NCBI GenBank assembly: GCA_029012225.1
Contig: JAQXLR010000084.1
Location: forward strand, 1-46,141
DNA length: 46,141 nucleotides
DNA from: Clostridiales bacterium
GTDB lineage: Bacteria > Bacillota > Clostridia > Lachnospirales > Lachnospiraceae
Direction of reading: 5' to 3'
Shown here piece after piece: positions 15,919 to 24,418 of the stretch (position 1 is its first letter; the number at the start of each line of letters is the position of its first letter). A program made the position numbers and the translations under genes. Below the pieces are notes generated by a model. The model was not told the DNA's origin. It did no database searches and saw only the letters and a program-made list of their open reading frames with translations.

Positions 15919-17664
15919 TTACGCTTCCTCCTTTGCAGCTTTTTTAAACTGGGAGTAATAAATTTCCTGATAAGTTTCGCACTCCTTTAAAAGCTGTGAG
16001 TGGCTTCCCTTCCCAACCACTTTTCCGTCATCCAAAACAAGAATCTTATCCGCCTGCAAAATCGATGCGGCTCTCTGGGAAACGATGAAAACGGTCATGG
16101 TCTCTTTTGCCTTTGCGATGGCAAGGCGGAGGCTCGCATCCGTAGCATAATCGAGCGCAGACGCAGCGTCATCCAAAATCAGGATTTTCGGCTTTCTTAC
16201 AAGCGCCCTTGCAATCGTCAGTCTCTGCCGCTGTCCTCCTGATAGATTTTTCCCGCCCTGCTCGAGCACAAAATCCAAGCCTTCCTCCTTTGCCTCAACA
16301 ATCTCTCTTGCCTGTGCGATTGTGAGCGCCTCCATCAGCTCCTCATCCGTGGCATTCTTCTTTCCCCATTTTAGGTTGTCGCGAATGCTGCCCTGAAAGA
16401 GAACGGGATTTTGGAGTACCATTCCGATTTTCCCTCTCAGCTCCTCCAAATCATATTCCCTGACATCTTTCCCATCCACTCTTACACTTCCGCTTGTCGC
16501 ATCATAAAAGCGTGGCATCAGATTGACAAGGGAGGTCTTTCCTGCCCCTGTTCCCCCTATGATTCCGATTGTCTCCCCAACTCTGACACAAAAATCAATC
16601 TCTGTAAGAGCTTCCTCTCCTGCTCCCGCATAAGCAAAGCCCACATGAGAAAATTCTACAGCATACGTCTCCTCGCTCCTCGCTCCTATGTCCGCTGCCT
16701 CTTTCCATTCGGATTGGAGGGAAGAATTGATTTCAAAGACTGCCTGTATTCGATCGGCACACGCTAATGCTTTATTTAGGCTAATCATAAGCGTTGCAAG
16801 CTTAATCAGCTCCACCAGAATCTGAGCCATATAATTCACAAGCGCCACAACCGCACCCTGCGTCAACGCTCCCTTCTCTACCCTGATGGCTCCATTCCAA
16901 AGCAGCACAACCAACCCACCATTTACGATAATATACGTAAGGGGGTTCATCAGCGCAGAGATTTTTCCCACGTAAAGCTGGAGTCCGGTAAGTGCATCGT
17001 TTTGTTCATAAAAGGCACGAATTTCGTCCTCCTCCTTATTGAAGGCACGAATCACCCTGCTTCCGCTTAGATTCTCCCTTGTCATTCCAAGCACCTTATC
17101 CAGCGCCTGCTGCACCTTCCGATAAAGCGGAATGGTTGACAGCATAATCCCAAAAACCACAAGAGAGAGCAGCGGAATTGTCACAACAAAGACAAGCGCC
17201 GCCTGTACGTCCACGGTAAATGCCATCATCATCGCCCCGAACACAATAAACGGAGAACGTAAAAACAGGCGCAGCACAAGATTTACTCCATTTTGTACCT
17301 GATTGACATCGCTTGTCATACGCGTAATCAGCGTCGTGCCCCCAATGGTATCCATTTCCGAAAAAGACAGGGTCTGAATATGCGCAAACAATGCATGGCG
17401 CAGATTTGCGGCAAACCCTACCGCTGCTTTTGCGGCAAAATATTGGGCTGTAATGGAGCAAATCAGTCCAATGACGGCGAGAGACACAAGCACAAGACAC
17501 ATTTTCATAATATATGTCATATCGCTGTTTGCCACACCGTTATCTATGATGGCGGCAATGACAAGAGGTACCATCAATTCAAAGGATGCCTCAAGCAGCT
17601 TAAACAAAGGTCCCAGAATGCTCTCTCTCTTATAGTCTTTTAGGTAAATCAACAGCTTTTTCAT
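15919..17664 (-). CDS. ABC exporter half, degenerate-ATPase subunit
   Basis: 581 residues: six membrane helices followed by an ATPase domain. Walker A is GGTGAGKTS and the signature is the canonical LSGGQRQRL. Walker B is ILILDDAAS with Asp replacing the catalytic Glu, and the H-loop reads IVSQRAAS with Gln replacing the switch His. This half therefore completes the active site of its partner with a good LSGGQ but cannot hydrolyse ATP at its own Walker site. It starts at 17664 after an AAAGG and is followed directly by the partner gene. I see no strong promoter in the 67 bp upstream. Confidence 0.93.
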   Translation of the reverse strand: MKKLLIYLKDYKRESILGPLFKLLEASFELMVPLVIAAIIDNGVANSDMTYIMKMCLVLVSLAVIGLICSITAQYFAAKAAVGFAANLRHALFAHIQTLSFSEMDTIGGTTLITRMTSDVNQVQNGVNLVLRLFLRSPFIVFGAMMMAFTVDVQAALVFVVTIPLLSLVVFGIMLSTIPLYRKVQQALDKVLGMTRENLSGSRVIRAFNKEEDEIRAFYEQNDALTGLQLYVGKISALMNPLTYIIVNGGLVVLLWNGAIRVEKGALTQGAVVALVNYMAQILVELIKLATLMISLNKALACADRIQAVFEINSSLQSEWKEAADIGARSEETYAVEFSHVGFAYAGAGEEALTEIDFCVRVGETIGIIGGTGAGKTSLVNLMPRFYDATSGSVRVDGKDVREYDLEELRGKIGMVLQNPVLFQGSIRDNLKWGKKNATDEELMEALTIAQAREIVEAKEEGLDFVLEQGGKNLSGGQRQRLTIARALVRKPKILILDDAASALDYATDASLRLAIAKAKETMTVFIVSQRAASILQADKILVLDDGKVVGKGSHSQLLKECETYQEIYYSQFKKAAKEEA

Positions 17665-17731
17665 TTGCTTCGCCTTTCAAGGGTATTTTCTGATTTTATG
17701 TGTTTATCTTATCATACTTTCTTCTTCTTTT

Positions 17732-19033
17732 CTATTCGATTCTATTTCTTTTCGTTTCTCGTACGACCACATCCCGGAGCATCCAAACACCGATGAGATT
17801 GGGAACTGCCATAAGAGAATTAAACAAATCGGAAATCCCCCATACAAGTGAGAGCGAGAGCACTGCTCCAAGATAGACGGAAAGCATATAGCACACTTGA
17901 TAGACTGCTATGCTTTTCTCTCCCCAAAGATAGCGCACTGCCGATGTTCCGTATACGTTCCAACCCAGAATTGTGGCAAAGGCAAATAATACGAGGGAAG
18001 CGGCTAAAAGCTTCTCCCCACCAAAGGGAAGCTCTCGAAACGTAACAAAGCACATGGCATCTGCAGCTACCCCTTCATATGCATTCGGATTTTTCATCAT
18101 GCTGCCTACCATTGCAATTCCTGTTATAGCACACATGACCACCGTGTCCCAAAAAGGACCTGTCATCGAAATCATACCCTGCCTGACTGCAGACGGCTCT
18201 CCTGCTGCGGCCGCTGTTATGGGAATGGAGCCAAGACCCGCTTCATTTGTAAAGAGCCCGCGTGAGATACCCGTTCTCATTGCCGTAAGGACAGCTCTGC
18301 CCGCCAATCCGCCGGTCACAGCACTGGGAGTAAATGCTCCCTTTAAAATGGCAGCCAGTGCATCCGGAAACACCTCCCGATTTTTTACAATCACAAACAA
18401 GCAGCCGCCTAAATACAAGACACTCATCGCCGGCACCAGCCACGTGCATACCTTTGCAATCTTTTGGTTGCCTCCGACAATGACAAGCCCTGCCAATACT
18501 CCCGCCGCAATCCCAATCAGATGCGGTGACACCTCAAGCTGCCCCTCCAAGGCTGCTCGTATCGCATGCGCCTGAACGCTGCTGCCTATCCCAAAAGAGG
18601 CAATCACTGCAAACATGGAAAAGACAGCAGCAAGCCATTTTTGCCCCAGGCCACGCTCAAGCACATACATGGGGCCTCCCAGCGTAGTTTTGTCCTCCCC
18701 TTTTACTCTGTACTTGACTGACAGCAAGCACTCGGCATAGCAGGTCGCAATCCCAAAAAATCCGGTCAGCCAGCACCAGAATACGGAGCCGACGCCCCCG
18801 ACTGCAATGGCAGTAGAGATTCCGACAATATTGCCTGTTCCGATTGTCGCTGCCAACGCCGTGGACAATGCCGCATAGGAAGAAAGCTGCTCCCCTCCTT
18901 CTCTCCTATTCTTGCCCGGCATACTAAGGCGTATTCCCTCCGGCAGTCTTTTTTGGATAAAGCCAAGACGAAACGTAAAATAAAGATGTGTGCCAAACAA
19001 CAAAAAGAGCATAGGCGTCCATCTCTCCGGCAA
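17732..19033 (-). CDS. Alanine/glycine:cation symporter (AgcS family)
   Basis: 433 residues with about ten hydrophobic helices. It couples Na+ (or H+) to uptake of alanine or glycine across the cytoplasmic membrane. Family features: LGFIQKRL near the start, ATIGTGNIVGISTAIAVGG (about 60), the GGPMYVLERGLGQKW region and GLFTNEAGLGSIPI. The N-terminus is short: family members normally have about a dozen more residues before the first helix. The only in-frame starts are a TTG at 19033 with no clear ribosome-binding site and an ATG at 19012, and a stop codon lies four codons above the TTG. Either translation begins at a weak site or the 5' end has been damaged. Confidence 0.88.
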   Translation of the reverse strand: MPERWTPMLFLLFGTHLYFTFRLGFIQKRLPEGIRLSMPGKNRREGGEQLSSYAALSTALAATIGTGNIVGISTAIAVGGVGSVFWCWLTGFFGIATCYAECLLSVKYRVKGEDKTTLGGPMYVLERGLGQKWLAAVFSMFAVIASFGIGSSVQAHAIRAALEGQLEVSPHLIGIAAGVLAGLVIVGGNQKIAKVCTWLVPAMSVLYLGGCLFVIVKNREVFPDALAAILKGAFTPSAVTGGLAGRAVLTAMRTGISRGLFTNEAGLGSIPITAAAAGEPSAVRQGMISMTGPFWDTVVMCAITGIAMVGSMMKNPNAYEGVAADAMCFVTFRELPFGGEKLLAASLVLFAFATILGWNVYGTSAVRYLWGEKSIAVYQVCYMLSVYLGAVLSLSLVWGISDLFNSLMAVPNLIGVWMLRDVVVRETKRNRIE

Positions 19034-19100
19034 AGATTTTCTTTAGAATATATGGCAGGCAGACAAATTTATGCCCATCCTTTTGCAGTTCCAAGCGACA

Positions 19101-19136
19101 AAAATCAGCACATCCGAGCTCGAATGTGCTGATTTT
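19101..19136 (-). terminator. Terminator after the sialidase gene
   Basis: A perfect 13-bp inverted repeat, AAAATCAGCACAT/ATGTGCTGATTTT, with a 10-base GC-rich loop lies 27 bp after the sialidase stop codon. The arms supply the U-run on the minus strand; a longer T-run follows on the plus strand, so it can act in both directions. It separates the sialidase from the AgcS gene. Confidence 0.8.
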
Positions 19137-19162
19137 CTTTTTTATTCATGTCTCATCGTTCT

Positions 19163-22100
19163 TTAGGCTCTGTCTCTTTTCTTTCTGAAGCCATAGGAAA
19201 GGAGTACACTCAAACATCCCACAGACAAAAGTACGAAGAAAGCCGTCGGTGCCTGCTGCGGCTCCTCTGACGAAGCTTCCACCGTTTTTGTCAACGGAGA
19301 CTTTGCCAGAATCTGCTGCGAGGAGACGCCTGCTGCGATCTGGGTAGAAGGAAAGGCTACAAAGCCCGGCACCTGAAGTGTTGACTGGCTGCTGACATCC
19401 TTCCATCCAATTACAAATGGACTAAAGCTGGTAACGGTAATATGAAGTCCGTCCGCTTGCTTTACGTAATCCACGCCTTCTCTTAACAATTTCGGGGTTA
19501 CCCCGTCTACCAAATGAAGAATCTCAAATTCATTCTCCCGAATGCTTCCCCTCGGATAATCGACAATAAAGGTAACACTTGCCGTTGGTTTTGTTTCCTG
19601 TCCGCCTACAATATCCTTGACATGCAGTTCCAGGAATACTCGATTCTTATCTGCTATGCTCAGGAAAGCTGCCTTCACTGCCGGATCCTCAATCAATACC
19701 TTGTCAACCTTCGCTTTGGTTTCCGTTTGAAGCGTCTGGCTTACCAGCTTATACACCTTCTGATCGGCGGCTTGCACCTCCGCTTCTCCATGATACTCCC
19801 CAAAAGCATTCTGTTCCATCTTGGGTACCTGAATTGTCCCCTGTCCGGATTCCGGCTTTTGATTCTCTCCCGGATTCGTCTCCGGCTTTTGACCCTCTCC
19901 CGGATTCGTCTCCGGCTTTTGATTCTCTCCCGGGTTGGTCTCCGGCTTTTGATTCTCTCCCGGATTCGTCTCCGGCTTTTGATTCTCTCCCGGATCGGTC
20001 TCCGATATTTTTTCTAATTTATTTTTTGCTGTTTTCAGCGCGTCTACCAAGGTCTTCATCGTGGCTTCGTCTATATCTGAATTATCCTTTACGGCTAACT
20101 GCAAATCTTCCTTTGCCTTAGTCAAAGCCGCCACGCTCTCTGTCGTATAAAGAGAGGAATCCAAGCTCTCTACTTCCTTGAGCAGCGTTTCTGCCTCTGT
20201 GATATCTCCCCGCTTCTTAAGCTTTGCAATGGCCTCCTCGACTGTCTTTGCATGATTCTCAAGCGTTATCTTATCATACTCTTCTCCCTTTGCCGCATTC
20301 GCTTTATTTAAAGCATCCTCAAGCGCTGCGTATGTGGAGGTCGTATACTGCTCTGCCGTATGCTGTGCGGCCTTCGTCAAAGATGCATCGAGCAGCTTAT
20401 TGTCGATGGATTTCGCGCTGTTTGCTGCCTTTACGATATCTGCAATTTTAAATGTCCGATAGGCAATGCTAAAATAATAATTGTCCTGGGCATCGCCTGC
20501 ACCCCATCCCTGCTGATTGTCTTCATACAAAAGTGCAATGTTCCCGTCTGCCATCTCCGTAAGGCAGGAATACATATACTGCGCATCGTTTTCATTGACA
20601 TACATATCGCCCAGCCAGGTAATGGCATAATTGGAATCCTCGTGATCTACCAGACCTACAAAAAGACTGCCATTTTTCCGTCCGCCGGTAGACCCTCCAT
20701 TGTTATCGTGAGAACCGTTTCTTCCCGGACCTGTGGGACAGGAGACTAAAATTACCTGTTTTCCGTCAATCGTCTCCGAGTAGGTAATCGCAGACATCTG
20801 ACAATCCACGTTTATTTTATTTTCGGTTACGACCTCCGGTGTCCACGTATAGATACGATTCTCTCCCTCACCGGATGGAATCGCATCCGCATACCGCAGC
20901 GTGATATTTGTCCGTCTGTCTCTATAAAAGAACCTCAAGCGTCCGCCCGGCAGCTCCACTACCGCGCTTTCAGAAGTATAAAACTGACTTCCCGTGCCGG
21001 TCCACATATCCTCCGCCCGCTTCCATGTATTTCCCTGATCTGTGGAATACAAAAAGCAGGTGTATTCCGCTCCACTCGTGGTAAAGCCATAGCAGGGGAA
21101 AATAATCGTTCCGTCTTCCGTATACATTCCGCGTCCCGGCGAAACATAAAGGCCGTTTTCCCTCGTTTGCTTTAAATTAATCAGGGTCGGCTCTGACCAG
21201 TTTTCTCCTCCATCTGTAGATTTCACCAGATAGACATAGGAGGTTCTTTGCACCTTAAAGGGCGAGCTCTGAAAGAACAGATTGCTGTTTGTACTGCCAT
21301 CCGTACTAAAAATATTAAAATGTCCGTCAACTATATAGCCTGTTTCCTCTACCCCTGCTGTGCTGTAGATTTTCCTATCTTGCATGTTAAGATAATAATC
21401 GTAGCTTGTATGATTGTTGTTGCTTAACAGCAGATTTCCCTGTGCATCAAAGCCGGTATATTGCTGCAAAGGTGCAGTGTCCTTATTTCCATTTGTCGCA
21501 ACCCCATAGGGTGTAAGGTCAAGCATCATCCATATGGTCTTGCCGTCCGTAACCAGACTGGGGTCGATAAAGCAGGTAGAGGCAGATCCGTTATAAGTAT
21601 TTCCGTTATCGCCCATGTAATTGGCAAATGTATACTTCCAATTTTGCCCCTTATCATCCGACCAGCTTACCATGGTATCCAAGCCGCCGCCATCATAGGT
21701 GGTATTCCAACGAACATCTGCCGCTGCCACGATTCTTCCGCTATCCAGCGTAACCATCGCCGGAATACGATAGCTTTTACTTCCGGCTGTAAATTTGATA
21801 AAGGGATTGCCCTGTGTCTCTCCGTTTTGCGGCTTTGTTGCCATATGGCTTGGTGTGTAAGCGCCTGCATCTCCCAACATACTTGAGGAGGCATCTACAG
21901 ACCATTCCTCCGGCTCCTTAGCAGCCTCCTCCGGCTGCTCGGCTGCGGGAGCTTCCGGCTGCTCGATTGTAGGCGCTTCCGGCTGCTCCCCAGCAGATTC
22001 TTCTCCCTGTTCTTTTGCGTCCTCTTCTTCCTTGACAATTTCTTCGGCAAGATCTTCCTTCTGTCCGTTTTCAACACCAAAATCCTCTGATACCGACATC

Positions 22101-22228
22101 TCCTCCGGCAGATCCTCACCTGCTTCACTTGCCGCACTGACTGCGATTGGCTCCCCGATTGCCGCACCACACATCAACAAGGCAATCAACAAAGCTACCA
22201 TTCTTTTCCTTTGTTTTATAAACCCCAT
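19163..22228 (-). CDS. Surface sialidase, GH33, with FIVAR repeats
   Basis: 1021 residues. It removes terminal sialic acids from host glycans outside the cell. Order: signal peptide (about 1-33); an acidic Glu/Pro-rich spacer (about 34-125); the GH33 beta-propeller (about 140-600) with the arginine motif YRIP and Asp boxes SWSDDKGQNW, STDGGENW and STDQGNTW, and YRDRRTN holding another active-site Arg; two helical FIVAR-type segments (about 620-755); five tandem PGENQKPETN units; a beta-rich C-terminal domain; one hydrophobic span and a basic end (FRKKRDRA). No CBM40 lectin domain precedes the propeller. The C-terminus looks like a surface anchor but lacks a true LPxTG. There is no nanA/nanE/nanK or sialic-acid transporter in the window, so released sialate is handled elsewhere or left to other bacteria. 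Confidence 0.93.
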   Translation of the reverse strand: MGFIKQRKRMVALLIALLMCGAAIGEPIAVSAASEAGEDLPEEMSVSEDFGVENGQKEDLAEEIVKEEEDAKEQGEESAGEQPEAPTIEQPEAPAAEQPEEAAKEPEEWSVDASSSMLGDAGAYTPSHMATKPQNGETQGNPFIKFTAGSKSYRIPAMVTLDSGRIVAAADVRWNTTYDGGGLDTMVSWSDDKGQNWKYTFANYMGDNGNTYNGSASTCFIDPSLVTDGKTIWMMLDLTPYGVATNGNKDTAPLQQYTGFDAQGNLLLSNNNHTSYDYYLNMQDRKIYSTAGVEETGYIVDGHFNIFSTDGSTNSNLFFQSSPFKVQRTSYVYLVKSTDGGENWSEPTLINLKQTRENGLYVSPGRGMYTEDGTIIFPCYGFTTSGAEYTCFLYSTDQGNTWKRAEDMWTGTGSQFYTSESAVVELPGGRLRFFYRDRRTNITLRYADAIPSGEGENRIYTWTPEVVTENKINVDCQMSAITYSETIDGKQVILVSCPTGPGRNGSHDNNGGSTGGRKNGSLFVGLVDHEDSNYAITWLGDMYVNENDAQYMYSCLTEMADGNIALLYEDNQQGWGAGDAQDNYYFSIAYRTFKIADIVKAANSAKSIDNKLLDASLTKAAQHTAEQYTTSTYAALEDALNKANAAKGEEYDKITLENHAKTVEEAIAKLKKRGDITEAETLLKEVESLDSSLYTTESVAALTKAKEDLQLAVKDNSDIDEATMKTLVDALKTAKNKLEKISETDPGENQKPETNPGENQKPETNPGENQKPETNPGEGQKPETNPGENQKPESGQGTIQVPKMEQNAFGEYHGEAEVQAADQKVYKLVSQTLQTETKAKVDKVLIEDPAVKAAFLSIADKNRVFLELHVKDIVGGQETKPTASVTFIVDYPRGSIRENEFEILHLVDGVTPKLLREGVDYVKQADGLHITVTSFSPFVIGWKDVSSQSTLQVPGFVAFPSTQIAAGVSSQQILAKSPLTKTVEASSEEPQQAPTAFFVLLSVGCLSVLLSYGFRKKRDRA
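19851..20000 (-). repeat. Five 30-bp tandem repeats in the sialidase gene
   Basis: Five in-frame 30-bp units encode PGENQKPETN (one has PGEGQKPETN). They form a proline-rich stalk between the FIVAR segments and the C-terminal domain. Units differ at only a few bases, so copy number may vary between strains by slippage. Confidence 0.9.
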
Positions 22229-22464
22229 TTTCTTTCTGTTCCTTTCTCTCTTAAAACATAAAGCCCCAAAAAATCAGCATTCTAAGCTTTCTAAGCTTTC
22301 TATCCTCTCCACCTTAAGATGCCACTCCATTCTCCAATATAAAAATTGCAAATCCCTCCTTACTTTATAAATTTGGCAGTATCATCTCAGAGAAGCGAGA
22401 AAAACTTTTTACGAATCAGCAGCGTCTCTCTTGTATCGCAGACGCAAATATCAATTCTATGTTA

Positions 22465-22493
22465 ATTATACAAGCCAATCCGAACATGGTCAA
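22465..22493 (-). promoter_or_regulatory. Sialidase promoter with long leader
   Basis: The minus strand has TTGACC (22488-22493), a 17-base spacer and TATAAT (22465-22470). The start codon is at 22228, so the leader is about 230 nt. Within it, AGGAGGG near 22360 is followed by a possible 25-codon frame starting at TTG, which could be a leader peptide but is weakly supported. Otherwise 22229-22464 holds no gene. Confidence 0.65.
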
Positions 22494-22525
22494 TCAAACG
22501 ACTTCACAAATATCTCCTACATCTT

Positions 22526-22864
22526 TTGGTTACCATGCATAAAACAAATAGAAAAACAGCGAAAAACGTGCTATCATTAGACAAAAGAGACAGCCTAAAA
22601 CGTTCCCATAAGCCCATGCAACGCAAGTTTTCTCAATCGCAACGGAAAGTTGACATCAATAAAATAGTTGTTGGTGGTGTGCAACCAGCAGATTATATTC
22701 TGCTAGGAACGGAAAAAGAAGTAACTGTTTTCGTTCCAGAAAAGAAAGAATTGAGCCACGAATACAAAAAAGCACTCGGTATAATTGCCATAATCGCGGC
22801 AACTGCAATCATTACAGTACTGTTTATTACTGCTTTAGGGCTGCTTTCTCGATGGGGTATTTAA
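22526..22864 (+). CDS. Unknown small membrane protein
   Basis: 112 residues from a TTG at 22526, or 109 from the ATG at 22535; neither has a clear ribosome-binding site. The N-terminal 45 residues are Lys/Arg/Ser rich. A short beta-like stretch (IVVGGVQPADYILLGTEKEV) and a single C-terminal membrane helix (ALGIIAIIAATAIITVLFI) follow. I do not recognise the family. The next ORF begins right after a strong AAAGGAGG overlapping its stop codon, which suggests a two-gene unit. It diverges from the sialidase promoter. Real but uncharacterised is my best guess; the 5' end is uncertain. Confidence 0.5.
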   Translation: MVTMHKTNRKTAKNVLSLDKRDSLKRSHKPMQRKFSQSQRKVDINKIVVGGVQPADYILLGTEKEVTVFVPEKKELSHEYKKALGIIAIIAATAIITVLFITALGLLSRWGI

Positions 22865-23107
22865 AGGAGGAAACTATTTCTTGTTGCTCTTTTGTTTGGC
22901 ATGCTTGCAATGCCATTGAGTGGTTGTGGTTATTATAACAACAAGAGTTGGGACGACATGACGCCCGAAGAACAGGAGGAAGTACGACAGCATTTTAAGG
23001 AAGAACGGAAATATTTAGAAGATCGTTTTTCTAATGATAGCGTCGATGACAGATTTGTACAGTATATCCTTGATAAAGTTGAACAGGCAATTGAAAATGA
23101 GGGCTGA
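22865..23107 (+). pseudogene. Small lipoprotein lacking a proper start codon
   Basis: The frame opens straight after the previous stop (22862-22864) and reads RRKLFLVALLFGMLAMPLSGC, a complete lipoprotein signal with lipobox LSGC, then about 57 acidic, helical residues (MTPEEQEEVRQHFKEERKYL). AAAGGAGG at 22863-22870 is an excellent ribosome-binding site, but no ATG, GTG or TTG lies in this frame within 5-12 bases of it. The first in-frame start is TTG at 22892, which would remove the charged part of the signal. An ATG-containing piece, perhaps ATGAAAAAACTA, seems to have been lost next to AAACTA. It may be a recent pseudogene, use a non-standard start, or reflect a sequencing error. Confidence 0.5.
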
Positions 23108-23124
23108 CAAAAATTTGTCAGCCC
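23101..23124. terminator. Bidirectional hairpin after the lipoprotein frame
   Basis: GGGCTGACAAA/TTTGTCAGCCC forms an 11-bp perfect stem that includes the lipoprotein stop codon. It is followed by a loose T-rich stretch (TTTCGGTTCTATTTTT) on the plus strand. It lies between convergent genes and probably serves both. Confidence 0.7.
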
Positions 23125-23138
23125 TTTCGGTTCTATTT

Positions 23139-23528
23139 TTATTCTGCCGCTCCTTTTACCTTCATGGTCTTAATCCCGAACGTAAAATAGCATACCAATG
23201 CTACCCAGATGAACGCCACAATTCCCTGTCCCACAGGCACCTTGTACAAGGCAAAAAAGCTGATGGCCATAAAAAAGGTACTCATTCCCAAAATCCGAAG
23301 CTTCGTTTTTAACGTCATTCCCTCGCCCTTTACATAGCTCTCCAAATTATTCTTGTACAGCTTTGTGCCCATGAACCACGTGTGAAGTCTCTCGGAGCTT
23401 TTTGTAAAGCATATCGTAGCCAACAGCAAAAAAGGAAAGGTTGGCAATAAAGGAAGCACGCTTCCCAATGCACCCAAGCCTACCGCCAGACACCCCACTA
23501 CAATTAAAATTACTTTTTTCAGCCTCAT
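23139..23528 (-). CDS. DUF454 (YbaN-like) inner membrane protein
   Basis: The longest ORF starts at 23558, but the ATG at 23528 follows a good GGGGGAAG and gives 129 residues (MRLKKVILIVVGCL...). Two hydrophobic hairpins, with LGSVLPLLPTFPFLLLATICF then a Ser-Glu-Arg-Leu stretch (SSERLHTWF), match the DUF454 family of small membrane proteins. Function is unknown. It stands between convergent small genes and mntP without an obvious shared promoter. Confidence 0.85.
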   Translation of the reverse strand: MRLKKVILIVVGCLAVGLGALGSVLPLLPTFPFLLLATICFTKSSERLHTWFMGTKLYKNNLESYVKGEGMTLKTKLRILGMSTFFMAISFFALYKVPVGQGIVAFIWVALVCYFTFGIKTMKVKGAAE

Positions 23529-23627
23529 ACTCTTCCCCCATTTTCCTTCCCCAAACATTTGACTCCAAAAAGCAAATAGTAATTGTTATTAGTATAACAT
23601 GCCGCTTTCCATACTGTCAACAAATGC

Positions 23628-24203
23628 TCATGCAAGCAAGATCTCAAGTCCTATCACAATGAGTATGACACCGCCAAGAATGGTTGCTTTATTTGCAAGC
23701 CTGGTTCCCAGCTTCTTGCCGATTTTTACCCCTGATACACAAATCACAAAGGTTGTAGTCGCAATCATCAACGCACATACAACTGCCGGAAGCAAATCAT
23801 ATTCTGCAATGGTAAAGCCAACCGACAATGCGTCGATCGAGGTTGCCACCCCCTGTACCAACAGAGCCGCCCGACCTACCTTCGGCCTTTCCATTTCATC
23901 ACTTTTTTGTCGGATTCCTTCTATCAGCATTTTCCCTCCAATGAAAAGGAGCAGACCAAACGCAATCCAAGGAATCCATTTCTCAAACGCCTGAAAATAC
24001 TGAAGCACGGTGTGTACACATATCCACCCAATCATCGGCATCATTGCCTGAAAAAAAGCAAACACTCCGGCAATTTTACACATTTTTCCCGCTTTCATAG
24101 TCGGTTCACTCAAACCGTTCGAAAGCGATACACAAAACGTATCCATTGCAAGTCCTACCCCAAGCAGCACACTGTTAAAGAAAAACACTACATTCCATTC
24201 CAT
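23628..24203 (-). CDS. mntP: Manganese efflux pump MntP
   Basis: 191 residues, six membrane helices in two related halves. MntP exports Mn2+ to prevent intracellular toxicity. GVGLAMDTFCVSLSNGL near the start and GVATSIDALSVGFTIA in the second half are the paired Asp-containing helices that form the metal path. An AGGATG lies shortly before the ATG at 24203. The gene is preceded by a manganese-sensing yybP-ykoY riboswitch with its terminator, which independently supports the substrate. Confidence 0.95.
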   Translation of the reverse strand: MEWNVVFFFNSVLLGVGLAMDTFCVSLSNGLSEPTMKAGKMCKIAGVFAFFQAMMPMIGWICVHTVLQYFQAFEKWIPWIAFGLLLFIGGKMLIEGIRQKSDEMERPKVGRAALLVQGVATSIDALSVGFTIAEYDLLPAVVCALMIATTTFVICVSGVKIGKKLGTRLANKATILGGVILIVIGLEILLA

Positions 24204-24234
24204 CTTTTCATCCTACTTTCTCAAAATAGAAAAA

Positions 24235-24263
24235 CCCAAGTACAGCATAAAACTATACTTGGG
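24235..24263 (-). terminator. Riboswitch expression-platform terminator
   Basis: On the minus strand CCCAAGTA...TACTTGGG folds into a stem followed by TTTTTCTATTTT, 32 bp before the mntP start codon and just downstream of the yybP-ykoY aptamer. It should end transcription when manganese is low. Confidence 0.85.
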
Positions 24264-24269
24264 CAGTAT

Positions 24270-24398
24270 TTGAAAATAGGTAGACTTCATGCATAGTTTC
24301 TGCTATACATGAGTCTCGCAATTTAAAACAAGCCAGACCAAAAGGCCAGTATGTTGACTTGCTACGATATACGCTTGCTACTCCCTCATGGGTATTTT
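24270..24398 (-). ncRNA. yybP-ykoY manganese riboswitch
   Basis: The minus-strand leader contains the family hallmarks: GAGGGAGTAGC, the internal GTCAACATACTGGCC with a following TTTTGGTCTGGC, and AAATTGCGAGAC leading into the second arm. The last arm, ACTCATGTATAGC...GCATGAAGTC, closes the fold. The family binds Mn2+ and normally turns genes on when it is abundant. Its position between a promoter and the terminator before mntP fits antitermination control. Confidence 0.92.
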
Positions 24399-24418
24399 AT
24401 TTTGTAATAACTGGTTAT

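Noticed and set aside
19163-19260. Possible sortase motif (QAPTAF) at the sialidase C-terminus
   Set aside because: It lacks the Leu and Gly of LPxTG; I kept only the membrane span and basic tail.
19514-20121. Plus-strand ORFs with LRLLILSRI-type repeats, which look like a repeat protein
   Set aside because: They are shadows of the PGENQKPETN tandem repeats in the sialidase gene.
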